Numbered from the stretch's first letter, positions 10,385-22,024 are shown. The stretch is 64,000 bases of DNA from Sphingobacterium lactis (GCF_011046555.1 NZ_CP049246.1:1550001-1614000); one strand, 5' to 3'. Notes: generated by a model not told the origin, from the sequence alone. A program made the numbers and translations.

Positions 10385-11382
10385 AAAAGAAGATCTTTAT
10401 AACTGGTGCGAGCGGATTTGTAGGCTCGCACTTAGTTGAAGCCGCCCAAGCCCTGGGGCTTGAAGTCCATGCTGCGGTTCGGAAAAGCAGCAAGATTGCC
10501 GATATCAAACCTTTTGTAGATAAATTTGTCTATCCCAATATGGCAGATGCAGAGGAACTTCAGCAGCTTTTCGAAGCCGAACAATACCATTACATCATCC
10601 ATGCAGCAGCCATGACCAAGGCAAAGGAGGAATCCCAGATGCGCCAGGTCAACGTCGGCTATACGCGCGCCATCCTGACGGCGGCCACACAGGCCAATAT
10701 GCCGCTGGAGCGGATTACCTATGTCAGCAGTCTCGCAGCGATCGGGCCGATTCCCTATGCCAGCGAACGCTTGATCGATGAATCGTTCCCGTATCAGCCG
10801 CTGACCGTCTATGGTCGCAGCAAACAGGAGTCGGAGCTGATGATCCGGCAGGAATTCCCAACGGCACCCGTGTCGGTCATGCGACCTACCGCCGTGTATG
10901 GGCCTCGCGAAAAGGATATCTTTATCCTCTTCGAAACCATGAACAAAGGATTGGACCCCTATATCGGGCGCAGTCCGCAAAAATTGAGTTTTATCTACGT
11001 GAAGGACCTGGTGGACGTGCTGTTGCAAGGTTGCATCGTTCCGCAGGAAGGCCTTCAGTTCTATAACCTTTCCGATGGGGAAGTATATTCTCGGTACGCC
11101 ATGGCGGATATCTTTAAAACGGTAATCCGCAAAAAGCTGTTGCGCGTGCATGTTCCGTTCAGCCTGGTGCGCGGTGTCGCGGCACTTTCCCAGCGCCTAT
11201 ACCGGAACTCCACCAAGACCCCGGTCATCTACCCGGAGCGGCTGCACGAGCTGACAGCCGAGAATTGGGGATGCGATATCTCCCGCGCAAAAGCGCAATT
11301 GGGCTTCCAGCCAAAGTTTGACCTCGAACAGGGGTTGAAGGCGAGCCTGACCTGGTACAAAGAAAATAATTGGCTTAAATAG
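10381..11382 (+). CDS. Extended SDR reductase, candidate 3-ketosphinganine/ceramide reductase
   Basis: The 333-residue protein is an NAD(P)-dependent epimerase/dehydratase-like SDR with a Rossmann motif GASGFVGSH at residues 8-16, the catalytic Tyr and Lys in VYGRSK, a Ser in TYVSSLAA and RPTAVYGPRE. In Bacteroides and Caulobacter, proteins of this type reduce the 3-keto group during sphingolipid synthesis (3-ketosphinganine reductase, CerR). Overlapping the acyltransferase gene by 4 bases and lying two genes after spt, it is the obvious reductase of this pathway. Whether it acts before or after N-acylation cannot be told from sequence. Confidence 0.8.
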   Translation: MKKKIFITGASGFVGSHLVEAAQALGLEVHAAVRKSSKIADIKPFVDKFVYPNMADAEELQQLFEAEQYHYIIHAAAMTKAKEESQMRQVNVGYTRAILTAATQANMPLERITYVSSLAAIGPIPYASERLIDESFPYQPLTVYGRSKQESELMIRQEFPTAPVSVMRPTAVYGPREKDIFILFETMNKGLDPYIGRSPQKLSFIYVKDLVDVLLQGCIVPQEGLQFYNLSDGEVYSRYAMADIFKTVIRKKLLRVHVPFSLVRGVAALSQRLYRNSTKTPVIYPERLHELTAENWGCDISRAKAQLGFQPKFDLEQGLKASLTWYKENNWLK

Positions 11383-11392
11383 TTCTATTGAA

Positions 11393-12094
11393 ATGAGTGA
11401 CGGTAAAATAAATAAAAAGCTTTTTCAGGATAGAAAGCGGACAAATATATTGAGTAACCCCGAGCAGCGCCTGATTACCTACCTGGTGCCGCGCATCCCG
11501 AACTGGATTTCCTCCGACGGCCTGACTGCTATCGGTATGTTCGGATCCCTCATGATCCTCGGCAGTTTCCTGCTGGCGGAATATGTGCACATCAATTACC
11601 TCCTTTTGGGGATCGTTGGTTTCTTCGTGCAATGGTTCGGAGATTCCCTGGATGGGCGTATCGCCTTCTACAGGAATAAATCCCGCAAGTGGTACGGATT
11701 TGCTTTGGATATCGTGATGGACTGGGTGAGTACGGTCTTTATCGGTTTAGGGTACGTGCTATATGCACAGGGTGATTTCAAATATCTAGGATTTACCCTG
11801 GTGGCGCTTTACGGTTGGGCGATGATTATTTCCCAGTTGCGCTATCGGATCACGGATCAGTACACCATCGATGCAGGACTGATGGGGCCTACGGAAATCC
11901 GTGTGATCATCTCTTTGGTGATGGTCTTGGAGGTGTTTGTTCCTGGTTCTATCAACTATTCGGTATTGGCCATCTGTATCATCCTGTTCTTTATCAACCT
12001 TGGGGACACCAAGAAATTGCTGGCCATGGGTGATGCGAAGGACCTGGAGGAGAAAGCGAAGAAAAAAGCTGCTGAAGAAGCTGCACAACAATAA
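11393..12094 (+). CDS. CDP-alcohol phosphatidyltransferase-like enzyme
   Basis: This 233-residue membrane protein carries the CDP-alcohol phosphotransferase signature as DSLDGRIAFYRNKSRKWYG followed by FALDIVMD; the four Asp residues are all present, while the usual Arg after Ala is Phe. About six hydrophobic helices follow (LGFTLVALYGWAMII, VIISLVMVLEVFV, LAICIILFFIN). The C-terminus is charged (KDLEEKAKKKAAEEAAQQ). Such enzymes move a phospho-alcohol headgroup from a CDP carrier or to a lipid acceptor in the inner membrane. In this operon the likely acceptor is dihydroceramide, giving a phosphorylated sphingolipid (phosphoethanolamine or phosphoinositol type); the donor is not identifiable. 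Confidence 0.82.
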   Translation: MSDGKINKKLFQDRKRTNILSNPEQRLITYLVPRIPNWISSDGLTAIGMFGSLMILGSFLLAEYVHINYLLLGIVGFFVQWFGDSLDGRIAFYRNKSRKWYGFALDIVMDWVSTVFIGLGYVLYAQGDFKYLGFTLVALYGWAMIISQLRYRITDQYTIDAGLMGPTEIRVIISLVMVLEVFVPGSINYSVLAICIILFFINLGDTKKLLAMGDAKDLEEKAKKKAAEEAAQQ

Positions 12095-12105
12095 TCACTG
12101 GGCAG

Positions 12106-12498
12106 ATGAATGCGAAGGTACGTGAATTTCTAAGGGCGCAACTATCGGCATTTGTCGGTGGCCTGTCGGACTTTGGGATCTACACCTTCTGCTATACGGC
12201 ACTGAAGTTGACCGCTCCGCTTTCCAATGTAATTTCGGGCAGTTTGGGTGCCGTTGTCAACTTTACGATCAATCGGTATTGGTCGTTCAAATCTTCCGAA
12301 ATGCCCATCGGGAGCCAACTCTGGAAGTTTATCGTCGTGGTGCTCTGCAGCATTGGCTTGAAAACCCTCGGCGTCCATATCTTTGTGGATAAGCTCCACT
12401 GGCACTTCCTCATCGGAAAGCTCCTGATCGAAATCGTTGTTTCGCTGGGGTTCAACTTTACGATGCAGAAGTACTGGGTGTTCAGGAAGGAGAGGTGA
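12106..12498 (+). CDS. GtrA-like four-helix membrane protein
   Basis: This 130-residue protein has four hydrophobic segments and GtrA family marks: FVGGLSDFGIYTFCY, NVISGSLGAVVNFTINRYWSF and NFTMQKYWVFR. GtrA proteins are thought to help flip polyprenyl-linked sugars across the membrane. Here it ends the sphingolipid operon, 11 bases after the phosphotransferase gene, so a role in moving or presenting sphingolipid intermediates is possible but unproven. Its TGA stop is also the first triplet of a 7-base repeat array. Confidence 0.85.
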   Translation: MNAKVREFLRAQLSAFVGGLSDFGIYTFCYTALKLTAPLSNVISGSLGAVVNFTINRYWSFKSSEMPIGSQLWKFIVVVLCSIGLKTLGVHIFVDKLHWHFLIGKLLIEIVVSLGFNFTMQKYWVFRKER

Positions 12499-12565
12499 GA
12501 TATGAGTATTGAGATATGAGATGCGATTTGTGAGATATTAGATGTGAGTATTGAGATATGTGATA
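12496..12565. repeat. Heptad repeat array, ten 7-base units
   Basis: Ten consecutive 7-base units follow TGAGATA, TGAGTAT, TGAGATG and variants (CGATTTG, TTAGATG, TGTGATA are the degenerate ones). The array begins inside the stop codon of the GtrA-like gene and ends against its terminator. Related arrays occur at 16463-16499, 19777-19843, 19883-19914, 19998-20029 and 41201-41253. Confidence 0.85.
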
Positions 12566-12566
12566 G

Positions 12567-12597
12567 AAAGGCGGCCAATGGGTTGCCTTTTTTTTTG
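12567..12597 (+). terminator. Terminator of the sphingolipid operon
   Basis: AAAGGCGGCC (12567-12576) pairs with GGTTGCCTTT (12581-12590) around AATG, with two G-T pairs, followed by nine T. It closes the spt operon. Confidence 0.85.
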
Positions 12598-12614
12598 GTG
12601 GGGGAGATGAATCT

Positions 12615-12735
12615 GCTGGCGCACGTCTTTTGATTTGGGGCGTGCGGAGGCTGATTTGTGCCCGGTCTAACCTCGCAGACGGGATTGCTGGCGCGCGTCT
12701 TTTGTGATGGGCGGTGGATTGGCGAACTTGTGCCC
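12615..12735. repeat. Two 72-base-period GC-rich direct repeats
   Basis: A 49-base core running from GCTGGCGC to TTGTGCCC occurs at 12615-12663 and 12687-12735, joined by a 23-base linker containing GACGGGAT. The same core and linker recur at 12984-13070 and 13658-13729, and inverted diverged forms at 13774-13835 and 13932-13993. Open frames across it are low-complexity and not gene-like. Confidence 0.75.
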
Positions 12736-12800
12736 AGAGCACCTGCCCAGAGGTAGAGGCCCGTACATGCCGATGCGATTTCAACTGATTGGCACCACGT

Positions 12801-12956
12801 AACCCCGGAGGGGTGCAACTATTTTAGCAGTGGTGATAGGATAGAATTGCCCGATCGCCCCGTTTTTTGGTTTGCTTCAGCAAACCAAAAATCGGGGCGG
12901 TCGGGCTTTGGGTATGTGTAGGCGCACTGCTAAAATAGTTCAACCCCTCTGGGGTT
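12801..12956. repeat. 156-base nested inverted-repeat element
   Basis: The outer 32-base arms (12801-12832 and 12925-12956) match at 29 of 32 positions as inverted repeats and contain CTATTTTAGCAG. Inside, 12850-12876 and 12879-12905 form a second, 27-base hairpin with a TC loop and only two non-Watson-Crick positions. The right outer segment 12927-12965 recurs exactly at 13875-13913. It looks like a palindromic mobile-type repeat rather than a gene. Confidence 0.8.
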
Positions 12957-12983
12957 GCATGGCGGATAGGTGGGTTGCGCGTT

Positions 12984-13070
12984 GGCGGACTTGTGCCCGA
13001 CACTATCTCGCCGACGGGATCGCTGGCGCACGTCTTTTGTGGTGGGCTGCGTGGTGGCGGACTTGTGCCC
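12984..13070. repeat. Third copy of the 72-base GC-rich module
   Basis: A partial core end GGCGGACTTGTGCCC (12984-12998), the 23-base linker and a full 49-base core (13022-13070) repeat the arrangement at 12615-12735. Confidence 0.75.
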
Positions 13071-13281
13071 AATGACTGAACAATTGATCTTGCCCCGGAC
13101 CCCCCCAAGTATCGTTTTTTACAACTTTTCCGGCTTTTTCCAGCGGTTGCGGTAATCGCACCGACCAAAACCCCGAAATAATCGCTTAACCTGCATTCTG
13201 CTTTTCGGCCGAAAATCGCGCACTGCGCATGATAGACGGATATTTTACCTAAAATTCACCTTTTTTCACCCACTTTACCTG
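13071..13281. other. Non-coding spacer
   Basis: I see no gene and no convincing repeat in these bases. Short frames are composed of rare, biased codons and have no recognisable protein features. Confidence 0.5.
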
Positions 13282-13410
13282 CCTGGACCTTGTCCGAGGT
13301 GAGAGCGTGGTGAGACCGTACCGAGAGCGGGGTGAGAGCGTGTCCATGGGACGCTCTCACCTCGGTAGTACCCCGGACGCACCTCGGATGCATGTCGGAC
13401 AAGGTCCAGG
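13282..13410. repeat. 129-base multi-arm palindromic element
   Basis: A 15-base perfect outer inverted repeat (CCTGGACCTTGTCCG at 13282-13296 with 13396-13410) encloses a second perfect 15-base pair (CCGAGGTGAGAGCGT at 13294-13308 with 13351-13365) and an alternative pair GGTGAGAGCGT at 13331-13341 with 13351-13361. The two left copies compete for one right arm. Confidence 0.75.
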
Positions 13411-13657
13411 GCAGCCGCAAGGCGGTTCCTGCACAGGGGCACGATTAGGGGAATGGCAACAGGGACCCTACCCATATTACGGAATGGATAATACGAGAGC
13501 GTGTTGGGGTTGCGGATTTTTTTATGAAGAGGGGGTCCTGCCATGGATATGGCAACCGGGGATGGCGGCCGCGGAAATGGCGGCCGCCGGAATGAATATA
13601 GGGAATATATTTCTGATGGGGAGGATATTAAGCGCTTAATATAATATGGGAGGGGAG
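13411..13657. other. Non-coding spacer with 18-base perfect palindrome
   Basis: No gene is seen. A direct repeat ATGGCGGCCGC occurs twice near 13562-13585, and ATATTAAGCGCTTAATAT at 13625-13642 is a perfect 18-base palindrome. Otherwise nothing recognisable. Confidence 0.5.
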
Positions 13658-13685
13658 ACGCTGACTGGGTTTCTCCGACGGGACC

Positions 13686-13729
13686 GCTGGCGCTTTTGTT
13701 GTGGGCGGCGGGTTGGCGGACTTGTGCCC
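13686..13729. repeat. Shortened copy of the GC-rich core repeat
   Basis: GCTGGCGC...CTTGTGCCC again, 44 instead of 49 bases, preceded by the CCGACGGGACC linker. It faces an inverted relative at 13774-13835. Confidence 0.7.
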
Positions 13730-13773
13730 CGGGCAATGTCCAAGTGCAAAATATAAACAATCCCTCCACCCCT

Positions 13774-13993
13774 GGGCACAAGAGATCCACCGCACCGGCC
13801 CTCCGCACAACTCTTGCGCCAGCATCCGCACTGCCCACGCACCGGGTAGCACGTTGGCAAACCCCGGAGGGGTGCTGCTAAAATAGTTCAACCCCTCTGG
13901 GGTTGCATGGCGGTTAGGCCTTCCCCCCCCCGGGCACAAGAGATCCACCGCACGGGCCCTCCGCACAACTCTTGCGCCAGTATCCGCACTGCC
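13774..13993. repeat. Pair of 62-base inverted relatives flanking a collapsed palindrome
   Basis: 13774-13835 and 13932-13993 are 62-base direct repeats differing at two positions. Their reverse complements align with the GCTGGCGC...TTGTGCCC core, so they are inverted members of the same family. Between them, 13860-13913 is a shortened form of the 12801-12956 element: the left arm end AACCCCGGAGGGGTG is joined directly to the 39-base right segment, with the central hairpin missing. Confidence 0.75.
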
Positions 13994-14185
13994 TTCGCAC
14001 TGTCCGCGTTCCGTCCCACGCACCTGCGCGCCGTTCCCAACCCTTCGCCCACCTTGTCCGCGTTCCGTCCCCGGACCGCCCCCAGGCCCCCCGCACCCCC
14101 CCCTTTCCGCTGCGCTTCCCCGAAAATTATCCGCCATTGGCATAGGCAGTTACGCGCTATCCCCGAAAAATCTTTGCCGGGCCCC
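13994..14185. other. GC-rich spacer before rRNA promoters
   Basis: Non-coding. TGTCCGCGTTCCGTCCC occurs twice within about 65 bases, and the rest is C-rich low-complexity sequence. Nothing else is seen. Confidence 0.45.
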
Positions 14186-14217
14186 TTGGAGATATGGATG
14201 ATTTTCCCCTATCTTTG
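14186..14217 (+). promoter_or_regulatory. rRNA promoter P1
   Basis: TTGG (14186-14189), 20 bases, TATCTTTG (14210-14217) fits the Bacteroidota promoter pattern. It lies 443 bases upstream of mature 16S. Confidence 0.7.
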
Positions 14218-14346
14218 CACCACTCCGCAAGGGAGGGACGCCGGAAACGGCACTGACATATGGGTAATTGGAACGGATCGGAAGGTCGCCCCTGGGCACC
14301 GGAAGATGTCCGGAAAAAAGCCCCCGAAAATTATTTCAAAATAAAT

Positions 14347-14377
14347 TTTGGGGATTAAAAAAAACCTCTTACCTTTG
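14347..14377 (+). promoter_or_regulatory. rRNA promoter P2
   Basis: TTTG (14347-14350), exactly 19 bases, TACCTTTG (14370-14377) is a perfect match to the Bacteroidota consensus, with an A-rich spacer. This is probably the main rRNA promoter. Confidence 0.85.
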
Positions 14378-14652
14378 CAGTCCCAACTACGGGGAACGGC
14401 ACAGGGCGCGACGCCCGGAGCCGGAAAACAATGACAGATCAGGACCCTTCCGGGGGTCACGATATACAGGCCGAGGCGCGATGCGGAGGCCGCAGAAGTT
14501 CTTTAAATGATCATGTAGCGCAGCGATTAGTCGGAAGACGAAAGCTGAAGATTTATTAAGTTAAGTCAATTCAGAAAATCTCGGGAGCGGGAGAACAACA
14601 TTAATACAGACGATTCTATTTTTATAAATAGTCTCGATCGAAACTTCATTTT
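14378..14652 (+). other. Pre-rRNA leader with 16S processing stem
   Basis: This is the transcribed 5' leader. CTCGGGAGCGGG at 14580-14591 can pair with CCCGCCCCGAG at 16188-16198 just after the 16S 3' end, forming the expected RNase III processing stem around 16S. Confidence 0.65.
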
Positions 14653-16183
<1,531 letters not shown>

Positions 16184-16304
16184 AGAGCCCGCCCCGAGAG
16201 GTCGCTGCGCGACATCATGATCATATATTGAATAAAAAGAAGACATTCAGAAGAAAGTGCCCGCCCCGCAAGTGGGAGGTACCGAGAGATGAGAGAGATA
16301 AGCT

Positions 16305-16378
16305 AGTCCCGTAGCTCAGTTGGTTAGAGCACTACACTGATAATGTAGGGGTCAGCAGTTCAAATCTGCTCGGGACTA
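16305..16378 (+). tRNA. tRNA-Ile (anticodon GAT)
   Basis: The 74-base cloverleaf has a 7-base acceptor stem AGTCCCG/CGGGACT with discriminator A, a CTACA/TGTAG anticodon stem with GAT at 16339-16341, and a TTCAAAT T-loop. CCA is not encoded. It lies in the 16S-23S spacer. Confidence 0.97.
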
Positions 16379-16387
16379 CGACGCGAA

Positions 16388-16461
16388 GGGGAATTAGCTC
16401 AGCTGGCTAGAGCACCTGCCTTGCACGCAGGGGGTCAACGGTTCGAATCCGTTATTCTCCA
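16388..16461 (+). tRNA. tRNA-Ala (anticodon TGC)
   Basis: The 74-base cloverleaf has acceptor stem GGGGAAT/ATTCTCC (one G-T pair) with discriminator A, anticodon stem CCTGC/GCAGG with TGC at 16422-16424, and T-loop TTCGAAT. CCA is not encoded. The Ile-Ala pair in the spacer is the usual arrangement. Confidence 0.97.
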
Positions 16462-16462
16462 C

Positions 16463-16499
16463 ATTGGATATGGGATGTGAGATATGAGATATGGGATAT
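16463..16499. repeat. Heptad repeats inside the 16S-23S spacer
   Basis: TGGGATG, TGAGATA, TGAGATA, TGGGATA form about four to five 7-base units right after tRNA-Ala, the same family as at 12496-12565. They are therefore part of the pre-rRNA transcript. Confidence 0.75.
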
Positions 16500-16541
16500 C
16501 ACCCGTACGAATATCCGTCCGGATCTATCCAGAAGAGTTCT

Positions 16542-16583
16542 TTGACATATTGGAAGAAAAGAGATAACAAGAGAAGACAACAG
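16542..16583 (+). other. 5' arm of pre-23S processing stem
   Basis: TTGACAT followed by ATTGGAAGAAAAGA (16542-16562) pairs with TCTTTTCTTCCAAT and ATGTCAA at 19566-19589, and GACAACAG (16576-16583) pairs with CTGTTGTC at 19543-19550. This long stem bracketing 23S is the expected RNase III substrate. Confidence 0.75.
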
Positions 16584-16649
16584 AGGTCTGTCGCAGCAAT
16601 GCGCGGACCGAAAGCAACCTACCACTTGGCAAAAGGGGTGGTAGCGTGA

Positions 16650-19530
<2,881 letters not shown>

Positions 19531-19616
19531 AATGCGGATAGTCTGTTGTCCTCTCTCTTTTTTGATCTTTTCTTCCAATAACATGTCAATGATGGAATCA
19601 TCCATCAAAAGGTATT

Positions 19617-19725
<109 letters not shown>

Positions 19726-19735
19726 ATTTTATACA

Positions 19736-19770
19736 AAAGGCCATCCTTGCAAAGGGATGGCCTTTCTGTT
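19736..19770 (+). terminator. rRNA operon terminator
   Basis: AAAGGCCATCC (19736-19746) pairs perfectly with GGATGGCCTTT (19755-19765) around an 8-base loop, then TTTCTGTTTTT. It closes the rRNA operon 11 bases after 5S. Confidence 0.92.
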
Positions 19771-19776
19771 TTTATA

Positions 19777-19875
19777 GTATTGAGATGTGAGTATTGAGAT
19801 GTGAGAGGGAGTATTGAGATGTGAGTATTGAGATATGAGACCCATGCGTGCCGGAAAGGAAACATGGGTCTTTTT
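19777..19875. repeat. Heptad array followed by a terminator-like hairpin
   Basis: TGAGATG and TGAGTAT units alternate from 19777 to about 19840 with one irregular insert (TGAGAGGGAGTAT). The array runs into AGACCCATG (19838-19846), which pairs with CATGGGTCT (19863-19871) before a T5 run, a possible secondary terminator. The loop contains GCGTGCCGGAAAGGA, repeated at 19920-19934. Confidence 0.75.
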
Positions 19876-19882
19876 CCATTTA

Positions 19883-19934
19883 TAGTATTGAGATCTTAGA
19901 TGTGAGATATGAGACCCAGGTGTGCCGGAAAGGA
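19883..19934. repeat. Heptad array with the same GTGCCGGAAAGGA flank
   Basis: TATTGAGAT, CTTAGATG, TGAGATA, TGAGACC then AGACCCAGGTGTGCCGGAAAGGA. The flank is a near copy of 19838-19860 but the matching right hairpin arm is absent. Confidence 0.7.
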
Positions 19935-19941
19935 TTAGATT

Positions 19942-20029
19942 TATCTTAATACTAAATACTAGCTGCTAAATATTATTTTGCACTATCCAAGCCTTTCTAT
20001 CTCAAATCTCACATCTCAAATCTCATATC
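19942..20029. repeat. Inverted heptad arrays, two sequence types
   Basis: On the minus strand 19945-19975 reads as TAGTATT-type units and 19998-20029 as TGAGATT and TGAGATG units. Both are opposite in orientation to the arrays at 19777-19914. Confidence 0.65.
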
Positions 20030-20031
20030 GG

Positions 20032-20073
20032 AAAAAATAGATCGTATTCCCCCAGAATACGATCTATTTTTTT
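20032..20073. terminator. Strong bidirectional terminator
   Basis: An 18-base perfect stem (20032-20049 with 20055-20072) with a CCCCA loop, A-rich on the left and T-rich on the right, can stop transcription in both directions between the rRNA operon and the amidohydrolase gene. Confidence 0.88.
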
Positions 20074-20241
20074 CTCCAAACAAATTTGTTATCACAACTG
20101 TTTAGTCTGTGAAATTTGAATGGAATTTTAAATTAATTTCTTTGGTCGTTGGTTTTTGAGGAATTTCATTTCCTTGGCTGCTCATATTTCCTGGTCTTTT
20201 TCCATTCTTATGCAATCACTTAACTATAGTTTTATAATTTT

Positions 20242-22017
20242 ATGAAGAATCTCCTCTGTTTTCTTGCCTTAGCTGTCTTTGCTTTGCCTGGAATGGCTCA
20301 ACATGTCGATCTTATTATCCACAACGGTAAGATCAGTACTTTATCCGATCAACACCCCGATGCGCAGGCTGTTGCCATTGCCGGCAACAAAGTGCTGCAG
20401 GTGGGGAGCAACCAAGATATCCTTAAATTAAAAGGTAACCAGACCAAGGTCATCGATGCCAAGCAGCACCGGGTTATCCCTGGACTTTTCGATAGCCACA
20501 GCCATGTGATCCGCGGAGGCCGATTCTACAATACCGAGCTTCGGTGGGATGGGGTAACATCCCTGAAGCGGGCTTTGGAGATGTTGAGGGAGCAAGCCAA
20601 GCGGACCCCGAAAGGGCAGTGGGTGCGTGTCGTTGGTGGCTGGAATGAATATCAGTTTGAGGAGAAGCGACTTCCAACCCTAAAGGAAATCAATGAGGCT
20701 ACGGGTGATGTACCGACCTTTATCCTCTACCTGTATGGGAAGGCCTGGGTCAACAAATCTGGACTTGCAACGCTCCATATTACCGGTGATACCGAGAATC
20801 CGCCTGCGGGGTTGATCGAGAAGGATGAGCAAGGGAATCCGACCGGACTGCTGGTGGCTGAACCTAGTGCATTTGTCCTCTATTCCACCCTCGCCAAGCT
20901 GCCGGAATTGACCACCGAGGAGAAGGTAAACTCAACGCTGCAGTACTTTACCGAATTGAACCGCATTGGGGTTACCGGTGTGATGGATGCCGGCGGAGGC
21001 TTCCAGAATTTTCCCGATGATTATGGCATTACCGATTCCCTAAATAAACTGGGCATGATTACCATCCGCCTCCCTTATTTCCTGTATGCACAGAAGAAAG
21101 GCACCGAACTGGAGGATTTCACGAAGTGGGTGGGGATGGCCGATGTAGGCGCGCATGCCACCAACAAAGTCAATCAAGTCGACTATTATACCGCAGGTGG
21201 GGGCGAAGGATTGCTCAGTGATGCCGCTGATTTCGAGAATTTCCTCTACCCGCGTCCCGAATTGCCGCCAACCTTGGAAACAAACCTCAAAGCCATTATT
21301 CGCCTGTTGGCCCTGAAAAAATGGCCATTCCGTATTCATGCCACATACGATGAAAGTATCACACGATTCCTTGACGCCATAGAAAAGGTGAACGAGCAAG
21401 TTCCATTGACGGATAATGTCTGGTTCATCGACCATGCTGAAACTATAAGTGAGGAGAATATGCAGCGCATCAAGCGCTTGGGCGGAGGTATTGCCATCCA
21501 ACACCGTATGGCCTTCCAGGGCGAACTGTTCATCAAGCGCTATGGAAAGAAACCGGCCTTGGATGCGCCACCAATTAAGCGTATACTTGCTATGGACATT
21601 CCAGTTGGATTGGGAACGGATGGAACGCGCGTAGCCTCCTTCAACCCATGGATAGCGCTCTACTGGATCACCACGGGGAAAACCGTGGGCGGAAACCAAG
21701 TCATGGGTGAGGACTTTGTCCTGGACCGCACGACCGCCCTCCGTTTAGCGACCCATAAAGGCTATGAACTGGTCAGGGATATGGACAAGGGGAAAATCGA
21801 AAAAGGCTATTTTGCCGATATGGTTATCCTGGATGAAGATTATTTCCAGGTGGACGCCGAACGGATCAAGAACATCACGTCAAAGCTGACCATTGTTGAT
21901 GGAAAGGTTGTCTATGGCGATACCGATTACAGCGATGTCGCACCCAAGAAATTGGAAGTCCTGCCGTCATGGTCTCCGGTAAAATATTACGGAGGTTATC
22001 AGACGCAAAAGAAATAG
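20242..22017 (+). CDS. Secreted amidohydrolase (YtcJ/amidohydrolase 3 type)
   Basis: The 591-residue protein has a signal peptide (MKNLLCFLALAVFALPGMAQ) and an amidohydrolase fold: VDLIIHNGKISTLSD, the metal-binding FDSHSHVIRGGR, WFIDHAETIS, GIAIQHRMAF, GLGTDGTRVASFNPW and ATHKGYELVRD, ending with KIEKGYFADMVILDEDYF. This matches the YtcJ-like metal-dependent hydrolases acting on N-acyl or cyclic amide substrates. The substrate is unknown; export implies a periplasmic role. It is followed after 7 bases by an alginate-export-type porin, probably in one operon. Confidence 0.88.
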   Translation: MKNLLCFLALAVFALPGMAQHVDLIIHNGKISTLSDQHPDAQAVAIAGNKVLQVGSNQDILKLKGNQTKVIDAKQHRVIPGLFDSHSHVIRGGRFYNTELRWDGVTSLKRALEMLREQAKRTPKGQWVRVVGGWNEYQFEEKRLPTLKEINEATGDVPTFILYLYGKAWVNKSGLATLHITGDTENPPAGLIEKDEQGNPTGLLVAEPSAFVLYSTLAKLPELTTEEKVNSTLQYFTELNRIGVTGVMDAGGGFQNFPDDYGITDSLNKLGMITIRLPYFLYAQKKGTELEDFTKWVGMADVGAHATNKVNQVDYYTAGGGEGLLSDAADFENFLYPRPELPPTLETNLKAIIRLLALKKWPFRIHATYDESITRFLDAIEKVNEQVPLTDNVWFIDHAETISEENMQRIKRLGGGIAIQHRMAFQGELFIKRYGKKPALDAPPIKRILAMDIPVGLGTDGTRVASFNPWIALYWITTGKTVGGNQVMGEDFVLDRTTALRLATHKGYELVRDMDKGKIEKGYFADMVILDEDYFQVDAERIKNITSKLTIVDGKVVYGDTDYSDVAPKKLEVLPSWSPVKYYGGYQTQKK

Positions 22018-22024
22018 GAATTAT

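Noticed and set aside
12482-14143. Open frames of 60-208 codons on both strands in the GC-rich region
   Set aside because: They read through palindromes and repeats, give Pro/Arg/Ser-rich low-complexity peptides that recur between frames, and have no start context or domain.
19777-20029. CRISPR array
   Set aside because: Units are 7 bases with no spacers of constant length and no cas genes nearby.
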